Both the position numbers and the translations under genes were made by a program. This document shows positions 16,513 to 26,154 of a DNA stretch of 64,000 nucleotides, piece by piece. The notes below the pieces were generated by a model, which made no database searches, was not told where the DNA came from, and saw only the letters and a program-made list of their open reading frames with translations. Position 1 is the first letter of the stretch. Each line of letters starts with the position of its first letter. The DNA lies in NCBI GenBank assembly GCA_050305405.1, contig JBNLFG010000013.1, positions 1 through 64,000 on the forward strand, given 5' to 3'. This stretch comes from Desulfolinea sp050305405 (GTDB taxonomy: Bacteria > Chloroflexota > Anaerolineae > Anaerolineales > Villigracilaceae).

Positions 16513-17739
16513 TTATTTATTAGTAGAGGGTGGGAGTTCGCTCCCGAAAAGCTTGGCAACCTTTGGGTCTGTAGCTTCGCTACGATCTGGGAGCAGGATA
16601 TGGAAGGTAGAGCCGGGGCAACCTTCCTCATCATGACCAATAGAATCTACCCAGATCGTGCCGCCATGTGCTTCGATAATTCCGCGTGTGATTGGTAATC
16701 CAAGCCCCGGACCGCCCCCTTTGAACTTGGTTTTACCGCTTGAATGGAGGGCCGCTTTGCCCACTTGGCGGAATTTTTCAAAGATAATTAGTTGATCATC
16801 GGCTGAAATCCCTATACCTGTGTCTTCAACAGTAATTTCGATAAAGCCCGGCAACAAGCGCCCATTGACCGTGACGCTTCCGTTATCAGGGGTATATTTA
16901 ATAGCATTGGTGAGTACGTTGCGCAAAGCCTGATAAATGCGCTCTGGATCGGCAAAAATAAGTTGATCTGTGCCGGGGAACTGGTGGATATTGAGCGTCA
17001 GGTGGCGTTCGTCGCAAACGGGACGCAATTCTTTATCAAGCAGAGTGAGTGTGTTTTTGAGCCAAAGTGGCTGAAAGTTTAGCGAGAGCAAGCTGTTATC
17101 AATTAATGAAACATCAATCATGTCATTGACGATCTCGCGCAAACGGTGCACACCCGTTTGGACGCCGTCTAGCAGTTGTATAGCCGTCTGATTTTCTCTA
17201 CCAAGCATGTCGCTCATCATCGCGGTGTAGCCTTCGATGAGGGTGAGGGGAGTTTTTAATTCATGCGCAGCAACTGAAATAAAATTAGACTTTGTTTTAT
17301 CTAGCTGTTCCAGCTTTTTCTGAATTGAATCAAGTTCGTTCGTGACATAGGTCACTCGCGTGTCCGATTCAAAATGCGCAGCTTTTGAGAGTGCGTATGA
17401 GTAAATTGCAGATGTTGCGCTTAAAAGCTCTATTGCTTCAGCAGATTCTAAAATCTCTTTGGCGACTTCAAATGTTAGCGCATCTGCTCTCGAAATTAGC
17501 GTAGAAAGGTTTTGCTGCCCTTCTGCTAAATCGCTTTCAGTAGGCGTGTTTGCCCAATCGTACAAGATTGGATCAAGCCAAGATGGGTCGCCTGTCATCA
17601 CTGCCTGTTCAAGCAGATTGAAAAAACGGACCAATTCCTTCTCGAAGTTTTCACGCACGCCAACACCGCGAGCCAGGTCGTGGGCAACGCGGTCAATCCA
17701 TGTTGGGCGAATTTTCTCAAGAAGACTTTGGGTATTCAT
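16513..17739 (-). CDS. Cytoplasmic sensor histidine kinase
   Basis: The 408-residue protein has no transmembrane helix. The N-terminal 130 residues are helical and look like the RsbRD-type or globin-like sensing part of some soluble kinases. A short coiled coil follows, then the dimerisation domain with the phospho-accepting histidine in AAHELKTPL, and an ATPase domain with N-box NVLTNAIKYTP, G1 EDTGIGI and G2 GPGLGLPITRG. There is no receiver domain, and no response regulator is adjacent, so its partner is elsewhere. It is the first gene of the hflX transcript. A TATAAT lies at 17777-17782 on the minus strand, without a clear -35 box. Confidence 0.9.
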   Translation of the reverse strand: MNTQSLLEKIRPTWIDRVAHDLARGVGVRENFEKELVRFFNLLEQAVMTGDPSWLDPILYDWANTPTESDLAEGQQNLSTLISRADALTFEVAKEILESAEAIELLSATSAIYSYALSKAAHFESDTRVTYVTNELDSIQKKLEQLDKTKSNFISVAAHELKTPLTLIEGYTAMMSDMLGRENQTAIQLLDGVQTGVHRLREIVNDMIDVSLIDNSLLSLNFQPLWLKNTLTLLDKELRPVCDERHLTLNIHQFPGTDQLIFADPERIYQALRNVLTNAIKYTPDNGSVTVNGRLLPGFIEITVEDTGIGISADDQLIIFEKFRQVGKAALHSSGKTKFKGGGPGLGLPITRGIIEAHGGTIWVDSIGHDEEGCPGSTFHILLPDRSEATDPKVAKLFGSELPPSTNK

Positions 17740-17799
17740 AACTTTTTGTCCGTCAAGATGTTAGAGAACTTCAATTATTATACCTTGCTTGGTGCCTTT

Positions 17800-18720
17800 T
17801 TACGGACGATTTTTAAGCCAGGTGAGCATTGTTTTCCCGACGATTTCTAAACTTTGGGCAGAAACCTTATCAGCAGTATCTTCGGTCGTGTGCCAGTAAG
17901 GGTAGTCAAAATCGATCACATCCACAGCGGGAATGCCGGCTTCGATGAAGGGCGTGTGGTCATCAAGCATGGCGAACTTTTCCACGTTAATAAAGGCTGT
18001 CTCATACCCTAGCGCTTGCGCCTGCGTCCATATCTCGTCTCGGATCGTGGGATTGGAATTTTTCTCCAGATAGATGTTTAAATCCGCATCGCCAATCATA
18101 TCTAAAATGATGACTGCATCAGGGTTAAGCGCATAACCACTAACGAACGCTCGTGAACCTAGTATCCAATCCCAGGTGGGGAGGCGACCATTATCTTCCA
18201 GATCGAAGAAGACTAGCCAGACATTATCGATTTCTGCCGGGATAGTGCGCCCAAGTTCAAGCAGCACCGCAACCCCGGATGCGCCATCGTTCGCGCCTAA
18301 GACAGCTTGTTCCCATTTGTCGACATCGGGGTCGTGATCGGCTTGGATACGGCTATCGTAGTGCGCGCCAAAGATGATTTTCGCTGGAGAAGCAGCATCT
18401 CGGCGCGCGATGATGTTGTAGCCACGGTGTCCGAGAGCCTCAAAGACTTGCTCCTCAACATACCATCCGGCCGTCTCAAGCTCTGCGCGAATTAACGCCC
18501 TGACTTGCACATGTGCTTCAGAATCTGGTATGCGTGGACCGAGTGCGGTTTGGTGGAGTACGTCCTGATAAGCACGCTCCCCGTCAAAGTTAGCGGGAAC
18601 AAGTTCCGGTTGCGGGCGATCCGGCGCTGAAAGCGCTATCCAAGTGAAAAACAAACCAAGGGTAATTAGTATTCCTGCAACAACGCTAGCAATGCGTTTG
18701 TTGCGTGTATCCAATAACAT
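17800..18720 (-). CDS. M28-family zinc aminopeptidase, membrane-anchored
   Basis: The 306-residue protein has one N-terminal helix (about 12-31) that anchors it facing outside. The M28 metal ligands are in place: His and Asp in FGAHYDSR, the bridging Asp in GANDGASG, the Glu pair region in FFDLED, a later Asp in ILDMIGDADL, and the final His in YWHTTEDT. This arrangement matches two-zinc aminopeptidases that remove N-terminal residues from peptides. It starts four bases after the trmFO stop and so is probably co-transcribed with it, although the functions are unrelated. Confidence 0.9.
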   Translation of the reverse strand: MLLDTRNKRIASVVAGILITLGLFFTWIALSAPDRPQPELVPANFDGERAYQDVLHQTALGPRIPDSEAHVQVRALIRAELETAGWYVEEQVFEALGHRGYNIIARRDAASPAKIIFGAHYDSRIQADHDPDVDKWEQAVLGANDGASGVAVLLELGRTIPAEIDNVWLVFFDLEDNGRLPTWDWILGSRAFVSGYALNPDAVIILDMIGDADLNIYLEKNSNPTIRDEIWTQAQALGYETAFINVEKFAMLDDHTPFIEAGIPAVDVIDFDYPYWHTTEDTADKVSAQSLEIVGKTMLTWLKNRP

Positions 18721-18724
18721 ACAA

Positions 18725-20083
18725 TTAATTTTCAGCTAAATATTGCTTCAAATCAGATAAAGCACGCTCAGCATGGGCTGCCGCTCGCTCACGCTTGTTG
18801 CGCTTCTTTTTACCGCCCTGCTCGATTGGCTCCAGCGGTGGAAAGATGCCGAAGTTCGCTTTCATTGGCTGAAAATCTTTTTCTGCTGCATTCGTTATGT
18901 AGTGGCAGAGTGCGCCAAGCATGCTCGTGTGGGGGAGTTTAAGAGGAGCTTTTCCAGCCAATAGGCGTGCAAGATTCTGCCCGGCCAGTAAGCCGGTAGC
19001 TACATTGCCGATATAGCCTTCAACACCTGTGATTTGTCCAGCAAAGAAAAGATCGTCGCGTGAGTGGAATTGTAGTGTTGAGCGGAGTAGATGCGGTGAT
19101 GCGATAAAGGTGTTGCGGTGCATCTGCCCATAGCGAGCAAACTCGACATTTTCAAGACCGGGAATCAGGCGAAAAACACGCCGTTGCTCCGGAAATTTGA
19201 GATTGGTTTGAAAGCCAACCAGGTTATAAAGATCGCCTGCGAGATTGTCCTGCCGGAGTTGCAAGACTGCATAGGGACGTCTGTCTGTGCGCGGATCAAT
19301 CAACCCGACCGGACGCAGCGGGCCAAAGGCTAGTGACTTCTCGCCACGACTGGCAATCACCTCGACGGGCAAACAGCCTTCGAAATAATGATGCGCTCCC
19401 GCTTTGACACCTTCTTCAATGGCTAACTCAAACGAATGTAATTGAATACGCTCAGCCTCGAGCAAGGCTGCAAGAAAACGCTCATATTCATCTTTGGTAA
19501 AAGGACAGTTGATATAGTCGCCTTCCTGAGCTTCGCCACGATCATAGCGCGAAGCGCGGAAAGCGATCTCCATATTGATGCTCTCGTAATGCACAATTGG
19601 CGCGATAGCGTCAAAGAAATAAAGATGATCTTCACCTGTAAGTTTGGCTATTGCTGCTGAAAGCGCATCTGATGTGAGAGGGCCCGAAGCAATAATTGTC
19701 GGTTCGACGGGGATTTCTGTCGCCTCTTCACGGATCACGTCGATGTTGGGGTGCGCTTCGAGTTTCTCGGTCACGGCGCGGGCGAAACTCTCACGGTCGA
19801 CTGCCAAGGCACCCCCCGCAGGCACAGCATGCTCTTCGGCAAGCGCAAGTAGCAGAGAACCCATCAGGCGCAGTTCATTCTTCAATAAACCGGAGGCACG
19901 ATCGGGCAAGTTCGATCCGAGCGAGTTCGAGCAGATTAGTTCTGCCAGATCGCCACTTTGATGCGCGCCGGTTTCTTTTTGCGGTCGCATCTCATATAAT
20001 TTCACATGGAGACCTTGCTGAGCAGCTTGCCACGCGGCTTCACTGCCAGCCAAGCCTCCACCAATAATTTTGATAGTTTGCAT
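18725..20083 (-). CDS. trmFO: Methylenetetrahydrofolate-tRNA-(uracil-5-)-methyltransferase TrmFO
   Basis: TrmFO uses FAD and methylenetetrahydrofolate to make ribothymidine at position 54 of tRNA. The 452-residue protein opens with the dinucleotide-binding motif IIGGGLAGSEAAW and has the family segments LYEMRP, ELICSNSLGSN (with the cysteine implicated in the flavin adduct), NCPFTKDEYERF and GQITGVEGYIGN. Length is normal. The C-terminal 20 residues are rich in Lys, Arg and Ala. It is divergent from the phosphorelay operon, with 84 bases between the starts. Confidence 0.96.
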   Translation of the reverse strand: MQTIKIIGGGLAGSEAAWQAAQQGLHVKLYEMRPQKETGAHQSGDLAELICSNSLGSNLPDRASGLLKNELRLMGSLLLALAEEHAVPAGGALAVDRESFARAVTEKLEAHPNIDVIREEATEIPVEPTIIASGPLTSDALSAAIAKLTGEDHLYFFDAIAPIVHYESINMEIAFRASRYDRGEAQEGDYINCPFTKDEYERFLAALLEAERIQLHSFELAIEEGVKAGAHHYFEGCLPVEVIASRGEKSLAFGPLRPVGLIDPRTDRRPYAVLQLRQDNLAGDLYNLVGFQTNLKFPEQRRVFRLIPGLENVEFARYGQMHRNTFIASPHLLRSTLQFHSRDDLFFAGQITGVEGYIGNVATGLLAGQNLARLLAGKAPLKLPHTSMLGALCHYITNAAEKDFQPMKANFGIFPPLEPIEQGGKKKRNKRERAAAHAERALSDLKQYLAEN

Positions 20084-20167
20084 AGGACAATTTTATCATC
20101 GTATTTTTTCAGCGGTACTGTATAATACAGACATGTTTTTACTTTGATACCAACATTAAGAGAACTT

Positions 20168-22777
20168 ATGGCTAATCCAATCGAAGACACCCTGAAAGAT
20201 GCCTGTCAGATCACAGGTGCAACTTGGGCTGTTTGCGTATCACGAAATCAAACTGGGTGGAAACTAAAAGGCGCGCATCGGTTGACGAAAACTCTCCAAA
20301 AGTGGATGAAAAACTACCTTGCAAAGGATGAGGTCGACCGCTGGCTCTGCGGTGCGATAGCCGGGGGACGCGCTCGATCCCGGAAACTTGCTTCTGAACC
20401 CAAGGCCGGAGTGCCGAATTTATACACCTTCCCCTTACCTGAGACAGAAGAGATCATTCTGGTCGGCGGCGCTGAACTGAACACAAAAAATAAGCGTCTT
20501 TGGCGTCTGCTGGCAAAGTCTGCTTTTGCAACGAAAACCATCCTGGACCTCTCCCCGGCGGATGCTTTTGTCTTTGGTGGACAGACTTCTGCTCCTTATG
20601 ATTTACCTGGCTCGCTAGAGCGAATTCTTGCACGAATCGTACAGTATGTGCCTGTTAGCGGTGGTTGGCTGGCGATTTATAGCGAAAACTCGCTGCGGAT
20701 CGAAGCACAACTAAACGGATTTGATCTGCTTGGCACAGAACTCGAGTTTGCTAAAGATTCCCCACTGGAAGAACTAAAAGAAAACCCAAAACCGCTGCGC
20801 GTTCAAAAGGGAGCGTCAGACTGGAAGGAAATTGACCCTGCGCCAAATGCAGCAACATGGATAGCTCTGCCCCTAATGATTGGTCAACGCCTGATCGGCG
20901 TAGTTGTCCTGTGGCGTGACACTCCCTTTAGTGATGACGAGTGGCTAAATTTACAGCATCTAAGCATTTATGCGGCAGCTTCAGCAGAGATGTTCATCAC
21001 CTTTGCGGGGATGGCAGATCATCTCAAACGTCAAGCGATGTTGAATGACTTTGCGCTCATCATCTCCTCTGCTCAAAATCTGGATCAGATCGTGCGTCGT
21101 GTTTTCGCGTTACTAACACGCACCTTTAACACGAAGCTGATCTCGCTCTTCCTGCTTTCCTCTGATGGCCGTACCTTACGCGAATATCGTAATATCGAAC
21201 GGCGCATAACTCCCCGCACCGAATTTTTGGAAAATCATCCAATAGCCAACTTTGTGCGCGAAGGGAAAAATGTCCGCATTGAGAATGCTGCTGCGCAAAG
21301 CTACGTGTTCGCCGATCCCAAAGCACAGGCGGCGCTCACTGTCCCACTCAAATATCGTGGCGAGGTCATTGGTGTTCTCGCTCTTGAAAGCGAGAGTGTA
21401 GGTGCCTTCAGCGGCTACGATGAGAATCTGCTGGTTGTGATCGCCAGCCATCTGGCGGGATTGGTCGAATATGGCCGTATGCGCGATGAGGCGGAAGCAC
21501 GCGCCCGTAATCTGGGACTGATTCACGAGGTTATTCAACAGGTCATTGGACTGACGAATATCAAAGAGGTTGCCCAGATAACGGCGGATATTCTCGTGGA
21601 GCACTTTTCCTATGAGTTGGCCGTTGTACTGCTCATTGATCGAAACAAGCAACTTCGACTGAATGGCATCAGCGGTGTGGCAGCGCCTTTTGTCGAGGCA
21701 GTTTTGAGTAAATCTGAAACGCCACCGCAAGGGGGGATCACAAATTATGTTTTTAAAAATGGCAAAAGTATGATGATCGAGGATGTTTCCAAACACCCTG
21801 AATACCTCGCTGTCCCCGGTTGGGATGCAGCATCTGAGATCTGTATCGCGCTGCGTGATGGAGAACAAATTTGGGGCGTGATTGATGTCGAATCGAGCAC
21901 CCAAAATGCCTTCAGTCACAATGATCTGCTCGCCCTTGAATCTCTGGCAGGTTTTTTAACCAGCGCTGTTTCAAGCGTAGACCGTTACCAAATGCTGCAA
22001 GACACCATTCAAATATTGCAAACCACGCAGGAAGAGTTAAACGAGCGGATGGAAGCCCAGCATGATGCTGAAAATAGACTCGTCCAGGCTGCGAAGCTTG
22101 CCGCAGTCGGCGAGATGGCTGCCGGCGTTGCCCACGAGTTAAATAATCCGCTAACGACTGTCGCCGGTTTTACGGAACTTGTCCTCGATGACCTTCCTCC
22201 AGAATCCCCACAGCGTACAGATTTAGAGCTTGTTCTGCGCGAGGCCACGCGTGCGCGTAATGTTGTCCGTCGGCTGCTCGATTTTGCCCGTCAGAGCGAA
22301 AGCGTGCGCGTGCGTGCCGATTTGAACGAAGTCATCGAGGATGTCTCAGCCCTTACCAGACATCTTTTCGAGACCAATCGCATTGATTTCTCAATGCAAT
22401 TGCAAAAGAATCTCCCTTGGGTGCTCATGGATCGAGACCAAATCAAACAAGTGGTCTTGAACTTGTTGCATAATGCCTTGCATGCCATGCCTACAGGGGG
22501 CACACTTTCTGTCACCACAGATACACGCCAAAGAAATGAGCAAGATTGGGTTCTTATGGCCGTACAGGATAATGGCAAGGGGATCACTCCGAGCGATCTT
22601 GCACGCATTTTCGAACCCTTCTTTACCACAAAAGCCAACGAAGGCGGCACAGGATTAGGCCTGGCCGTTAGCTATGGCATCATCACAGATCATCAGGGCT
22701 TCATTGATGTGGACAGTGCACCAAATCAGGGCGCTTGTTTCAATGTCTGGTTGCCGCTTGAGGAGAAATCTGCATGA
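20168..22777 (+). CDS. Soluble GAF-domain sensor histidine kinase
   Basis: The 869-residue protein has no membrane segment. Around three GAF-like domains (about 150-280, 300-450 and 460-620) are followed by a coiled coil, a dimerisation domain with the phosphorylated histidine in VAHELNNPLTTV (NtrB-like) and an ATPase domain with NLLHNALHAMP, QDNGKGI and GTGLGLAV. The ATG at 20168 follows AAGAGAA; an earlier TTG is open but less likely. A TATAAT at 20121-20126 may be its -10 box. The last codons overlap the next gene by four bases, so the three-gene phosphorelay is translated together. The ligands of the GAF domains are unknown. Confidence 0.9.
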   Translation: MANPIEDTLKDACQITGATWAVCVSRNQTGWKLKGAHRLTKTLQKWMKNYLAKDEVDRWLCGAIAGGRARSRKLASEPKAGVPNLYTFPLPETEEIILVGGAELNTKNKRLWRLLAKSAFATKTILDLSPADAFVFGGQTSAPYDLPGSLERILARIVQYVPVSGGWLAIYSENSLRIEAQLNGFDLLGTELEFAKDSPLEELKENPKPLRVQKGASDWKEIDPAPNAATWIALPLMIGQRLIGVVVLWRDTPFSDDEWLNLQHLSIYAAASAEMFITFAGMADHLKRQAMLNDFALIISSAQNLDQIVRRVFALLTRTFNTKLISLFLLSSDGRTLREYRNIERRITPRTEFLENHPIANFVREGKNVRIENAAAQSYVFADPKAQAALTVPLKYRGEVIGVLALESESVGAFSGYDENLLVVIASHLAGLVEYGRMRDEAEARARNLGLIHEVIQQVIGLTNIKEVAQITADILVEHFSYELAVVLLIDRNKQLRLNGISGVAAPFVEAVLSKSETPPQGGITNYVFKNGKSMMIEDVSKHPEYLAVPGWDAASEICIALRDGEQIWGVIDVESSTQNAFSHNDLLALESLAGFLTSAVSSVDRYQMLQDTIQILQTTQEELNERMEAQHDAENRLVQAAKLAAVGEMAAGVAHELNNPLTTVAGFTELVLDDLPPESPQRTDLELVLREATRARNVVRRLLDFARQSESVRVRADLNEVIEDVSALTRHLFETNRIDFSMQLQKNLPWVLMDRDQIKQVVLNLLHNALHAMPTGGTLSVTTDTRQRNEQDWVLMAVQDNGKGITPSDLARIFEPFFTTKANEGGTGLGLAVSYGIITDHQGFIDVDSAPNQGACFNVWLPLEEKSA

Positions 22778-24348
22778 GCACGCCTTTTATTTTAATTGTT
22801 GACGACGAATCCGGAATAGCAAGACTCTGCGAACGCCTCCTGACCAAGGCAGGCTTCCGTGCCTTATCGTTTACTGAGCCCCGCAAAGCAATGCACTACC
22901 TGCGCGAAAATCGCATTGATCTGCTCCTTGTCGATATCCGTATGCCCGAAGTGGATGGTTTTACCCTCGTCTCCTTTGCGAAGGAGCAACAACCTGATGT
23001 CGCCACACTCGTGATGACGGGCTTTGGTACGGTTGAAACGGCCATCAAAGCCCTCCGGCAGGGTGTGGACGGCTTGATCTTGAAACCATTCGAGAAAGGC
23101 AGCGAACTTGTTGATGCTGCACGACAGGCATTGGCAGATAATCAACGCAAACGGGATGCTGCCCACATGCAGGCGCTCCGTCCACTCTTCGATGTCACCG
23201 AAACTTTTCTCGCCGAGACGCGTCCAGAGCGGTTGCCAGAGCTAATTGTGGATGCCGTTTGCAAGCATCTACGTTGCGAACATGCTGCTTATTACCAGTA
23301 CGAGGCTGAGGGGCTGAGGCTGCTCTCTAAACGGGGACAAGCCCCTCGCACGGGCGAACACGAAGAATTGCGTGCACGCATATCAGAACTCAATGAGCCT
23401 TTTGCATTGAATGAAAACGATCCTTCACATCCCGTTATTCAAAATGAATTATCTGAGCTTGGTTTGGGTTCCGGATTGCTTGTTCCGACCACGCAATCAC
23501 AAACAAAGGCGTTAATCTTCGCCGGTCGAGATGAGGGTGCAGGCGCCTTCCGCGAAATTGATCTGGATACACTGCTGATTCTGACACGCCAAGCCGCTGT
23601 AGCCGTCGAAAACGCCCATCTTTACGCTGAATTACGAGATTATGTCAAACAGGTCGAAGATTCGCAAAAGGCGCTTCTACAAGCCGAAAAAATGGCGGCA
23701 GCGGGACGGCTAACGGCATCGATTGCGCATGAGATCAATAATCCATTGCAAGCTGTGCGTAACTGCCTGCATTTGGCAGGACGTGATGATCTACCCGTTG
23801 CAAAACAGGATGAATATTTAAGTCTTGCAGAAACAGAGCTAGAGCGCCTGACAAACACCGTCCAAAGAATGCTGGATTTTTATCGTCCGGGCAAGGTAAA
23901 GCCAAGCAATATCAAGATTCCAGAAATACTAAAGCACGTACTGGGATTGATGGCGACCCAATTAAAAAAACAGGATGTAATTGTCGAAACACGTTTCCCG
24001 AAAAACTTACCACCTGTGATGTCTGCCAGCGCCCAGTTGCAACAGGTTTTTCTAAATCTGATCCTGAATGCTTACGATGCAATGCCTAACGGCGGCACAC
24101 TTGTGATTAGTGCGAAAAAAGTAAAAGAGAAAGTCGAGATCAACTTTCAAGATAACGGCATGGGGGTTCTACCAGAAGCCCAGGAAAGCATTTTTGAACC
24201 CTTTATCAGCACAAAAGAGCGGGGCACCGGCCTGGGGCTGACCGTGAGCTACAACATTATCGCCGCAATGGGTGGCGAGTTGGAATTCGTCGCAAACGAT
24301 AAACCCGGTGCCTGCTTCCAAGTTACCTTACCCATCGGAGGAAAATAA
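22774..24348 (+). CDS. Hybrid protein: receiver, GAF and histidine kinase
   Basis: The 524-residue protein starts with a receiver domain (1-125; acidic pair in IVDDESG, phospho-acceptor in LLVDIRMPEVDG, lysine in LKPF). A GAF domain (about 135-285), a coiled coil, a dimerisation domain with SIAHEINNPLQAV and an ATPase domain with NLILNAYDAMP, QDNGMGV and GTGLGLTV follow. An N-terminal receiver on a kinase usually lets an upstream kinase control it, here probably the product of the preceding gene. It overlaps that gene by four bases and the next by one base (TAATG). Confidence 0.92.
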   Translation: MSTPFILIVDDESGIARLCERLLTKAGFRALSFTEPRKAMHYLRENRIDLLLVDIRMPEVDGFTLVSFAKEQQPDVATLVMTGFGTVETAIKALRQGVDGLILKPFEKGSELVDAARQALADNQRKRDAAHMQALRPLFDVTETFLAETRPERLPELIVDAVCKHLRCEHAAYYQYEAEGLRLLSKRGQAPRTGEHEELRARISELNEPFALNENDPSHPVIQNELSELGLGSGLLVPTTQSQTKALIFAGRDEGAGAFREIDLDTLLILTRQAAVAVENAHLYAELRDYVKQVEDSQKALLQAEKMAAAGRLTASIAHEINNPLQAVRNCLHLAGRDDLPVAKQDEYLSLAETELERLTNTVQRMLDFYRPGKVKPSNIKIPEILKHVLGLMATQLKKQDVIVETRFPKNLPPVMSASAQLQQVFLNLILNAYDAMPNGGTLVISAKKVKEKVEINFQDNGMGVLPEAQESIFEPFISTKERGTGLGLTVSYNIIAAMGGELEFVANDKPGACFQVTLPIGGK

Positions 24349-25094
24349 TGTCCCCAACCATCCTAATTGTCGATGACGAACCGGTTGCACTTAAATCTCT
24401 GAGCGATATTTTACGCCTTGAAGGGTACACGGTCGCTTCTGCCGAAAATGGGCAGGTGGCCGTTGACTACGTCCGTAATCGCTACGTTGATCTGATGATC
24501 GTCGATCTGCGAATGCCTGGCATTGGGGGGCTGGAAGTTGTGCGGATCACGAATGAAGTTTCCCCTGATACAGAGATAATTCTGCTAACTGCTTTTGGGA
24601 CGACCGAAAGCGCTGTAGAAGCCTTGCGCCTGCGCATCCACGATTATCTACTCAAACCAGCATCGCCAGCCCAAATCCTTGCCAGTGTGCGGATGGGTCT
24701 ATCACGACGAGGTGATAAGCTGCGTGCGCGGGAAGGCTACGCCCCCGATACACCCCCGGATGAGCGGGTTGCTACCGTTACCCTAAGCGACGGGACTCTA
24801 ATCGATCTTTCTCGCCGTTTAATCAAAGACGAGAATAACGAGATTAGCCTGACCCCCGCAGAGGGACGTCTGCTGCGCATTTTCATCGAAAATGTTGGAC
24901 GCGTTTTCTCGCATCGAGAACTGGTTCTGCTGGTACAAGGCTATGAAACCGCCAAACACGAAGCGCCGGAAATTTTACGTCCATTGGTAAGTCGCTTACG
25001 CCAAAAACTAAGCCCCATTCCAGCATTGGATGGGGCGGTGGTCAGTGTGCGCGGTACAGGCTATGTTTTTGAGTATAAAACTGAAGAGCAGTAG
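24348..25094 (+). CDS. OmpR-type response regulator
   Basis: The 248-residue regulator has a receiver domain (1-120; IVDDEP, phospho-acceptor in LMIVDLRMPG, lysine in LLKPA) and a winged-helix DNA-binding domain (about 145-245), with SLTPAEGRLLRIF, NVGRVFSHRELV and VSVRGTGYVFEY typical of OmpR/PhoB proteins. It should be the transcriptional output of the two kinases encoded just upstream. Its targets are unknown. It ends 9 bases from the convergent transporter gene. Confidence 0.93.
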   Translation: MSPTILIVDDEPVALKSLSDILRLEGYTVASAENGQVAVDYVRNRYVDLMIVDLRMPGIGGLEVVRITNEVSPDTEIILLTAFGTTESAVEALRLRIHDYLLKPASPAQILASVRMGLSRRGDKLRAREGYAPDTPPDERVATVTLSDGTLIDLSRRLIKDENNEISLTPAEGRLLRIFIENVGRVFSHRELVLLVQGYETAKHEAPEILRPLVSRLRQKLSPIPALDGAVVSVRGTGYVFEYKTEEQ

Positions 25095-25103
25095 CAAGTT
25101 GAC

Positions 25104-26051
25104 TTAAGAGTGCGGTCCCCACGGAATATCTGGAGGGAGCTGGTGCGGCGGGCGGATCCAATTGAGCCAGCCCCCAGGTCCCTTTTTTAATTCCTGCTTT
25201 TCAAAGCGCACAAGTAAGAGGCTGACAATCAAGCCCAAGACACCAATCCATTGCAGGGGGGAAAGTTGATCCCCAAGCCAAAGGTGCCCAAACCCGACCG
25301 TGATGACGAGTTCTCCCAAACCGAGCAGCGCTGTCTGCATCCCGCCGATATGCTTCACACCCAAAAAGAGTGTCAGGCGTGAGAGAAAAGTAACCACGGT
25401 AAGGCCGATAACCGGCTGCCATGAAATACCTTGCGGGATGGGCAGTCTATCGAAGATAAAATAAGCCGGAATTACAATTAGACTCATCGAGATAAGTGTG
25501 TAAAGCGTTACTGTTGGAGCAGGAGCTTCATAGAGTACACGTTGATTGATAGGGAGATGCAGGGCATAGAGGGCTGAGGCAACCAGCATCATTCCAACAC
25601 CGAGAGGATCGATATCGCCACTATTGGTGTTGGTGATTAGCAAAACCGCAGCAGTTGCCAAAAGAATACGAAAGACGGTTAGTTTGCTGGGTGCTTGGCG
25701 GTCAAGAAATGACCAGAGAACAACAAAAATGGGGTAGAGGGAGTAAAGCAACTGTCCGATGCTAGCGCTAAGGCGACCTAATGCCATATAGTAAAAAAGA
25801 GAACCAATCCCGTTAATGGCACCTGCCAGAAGACAGCCCATCAAGCCAACGCCGAAAATATAGAGATACTCGCGCTTGAAAATGAAGAGAATCAGGAATA
25901 GGAGTAAAGCTGCCATTCCTGTACGCAAAGCAACAACAATCAAAGGTGAAAAGCCCAGCAAGATGGCTTGCTTTCCAAATACCGGCGCGAACCCTAAAAA
26001 GATTGCCGATGCCAAGGCTGCGATAATACCCCTTTTTTCTCCCGTTAACAT
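25104..26051 (-). CDS. EamA/DMT-superfamily transporter
   Basis: The 315-residue protein has ten hydrophobic helices arranged as two five-helix EamA repeats. The first begins IIAALASAIFLGFAPVFGKQA and the second DIDPLGVGMMLVASALYALH. Members of this family export amino acids, nucleotides or other metabolites; the substrate cannot be told. The C-terminal tail is Pro/Trp-rich (PPHQLPPDIPWGPH). It lies 103 bases downstream of the receiver-threonine synthase gene on the same strand and could be co-transcribed. If so, export of an amino acid is one possible link, but this is speculation. Confidence 0.88.
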   Translation of the reverse strand: MLTGEKRGIIAALASAIFLGFAPVFGKQAILLGFSPLIVVALRTGMAALLLFLILFIFKREYLYIFGVGLMGCLLAGAINGIGSLFYYMALGRLSASIGQLLYSLYPIFVVLWSFLDRQAPSKLTVFRILLATAAVLLITNTNSGDIDPLGVGMMLVASALYALHLPINQRVLYEAPAPTVTLYTLISMSLIVIPAYFIFDRLPIPQGISWQPVIGLTVVTFLSRLTLFLGVKHIGGMQTALLGLGELVITVGFGHLWLGDQLSPLQWIGVLGLIVSLLLVRFEKQELKKGPGGWLNWIRPPHQLPPDIPWGPHS

Positions 26052-26154
26052 ATTCCCCTGTACTTGTAAGCCGACTCACAGAGGTCATCCGCAAGCCTAT
26101 GGCCGTGAGATGTATCGTCTATTGAACAGCTTTTATGAACCATCGTTTATCTTT

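Noticed and set aside
21176..21919. 247-codon minus-strand open frame inside the GAF kinase
   Set aside because: It is antisense to GAF domains, has no recognisable domain and no operon context.
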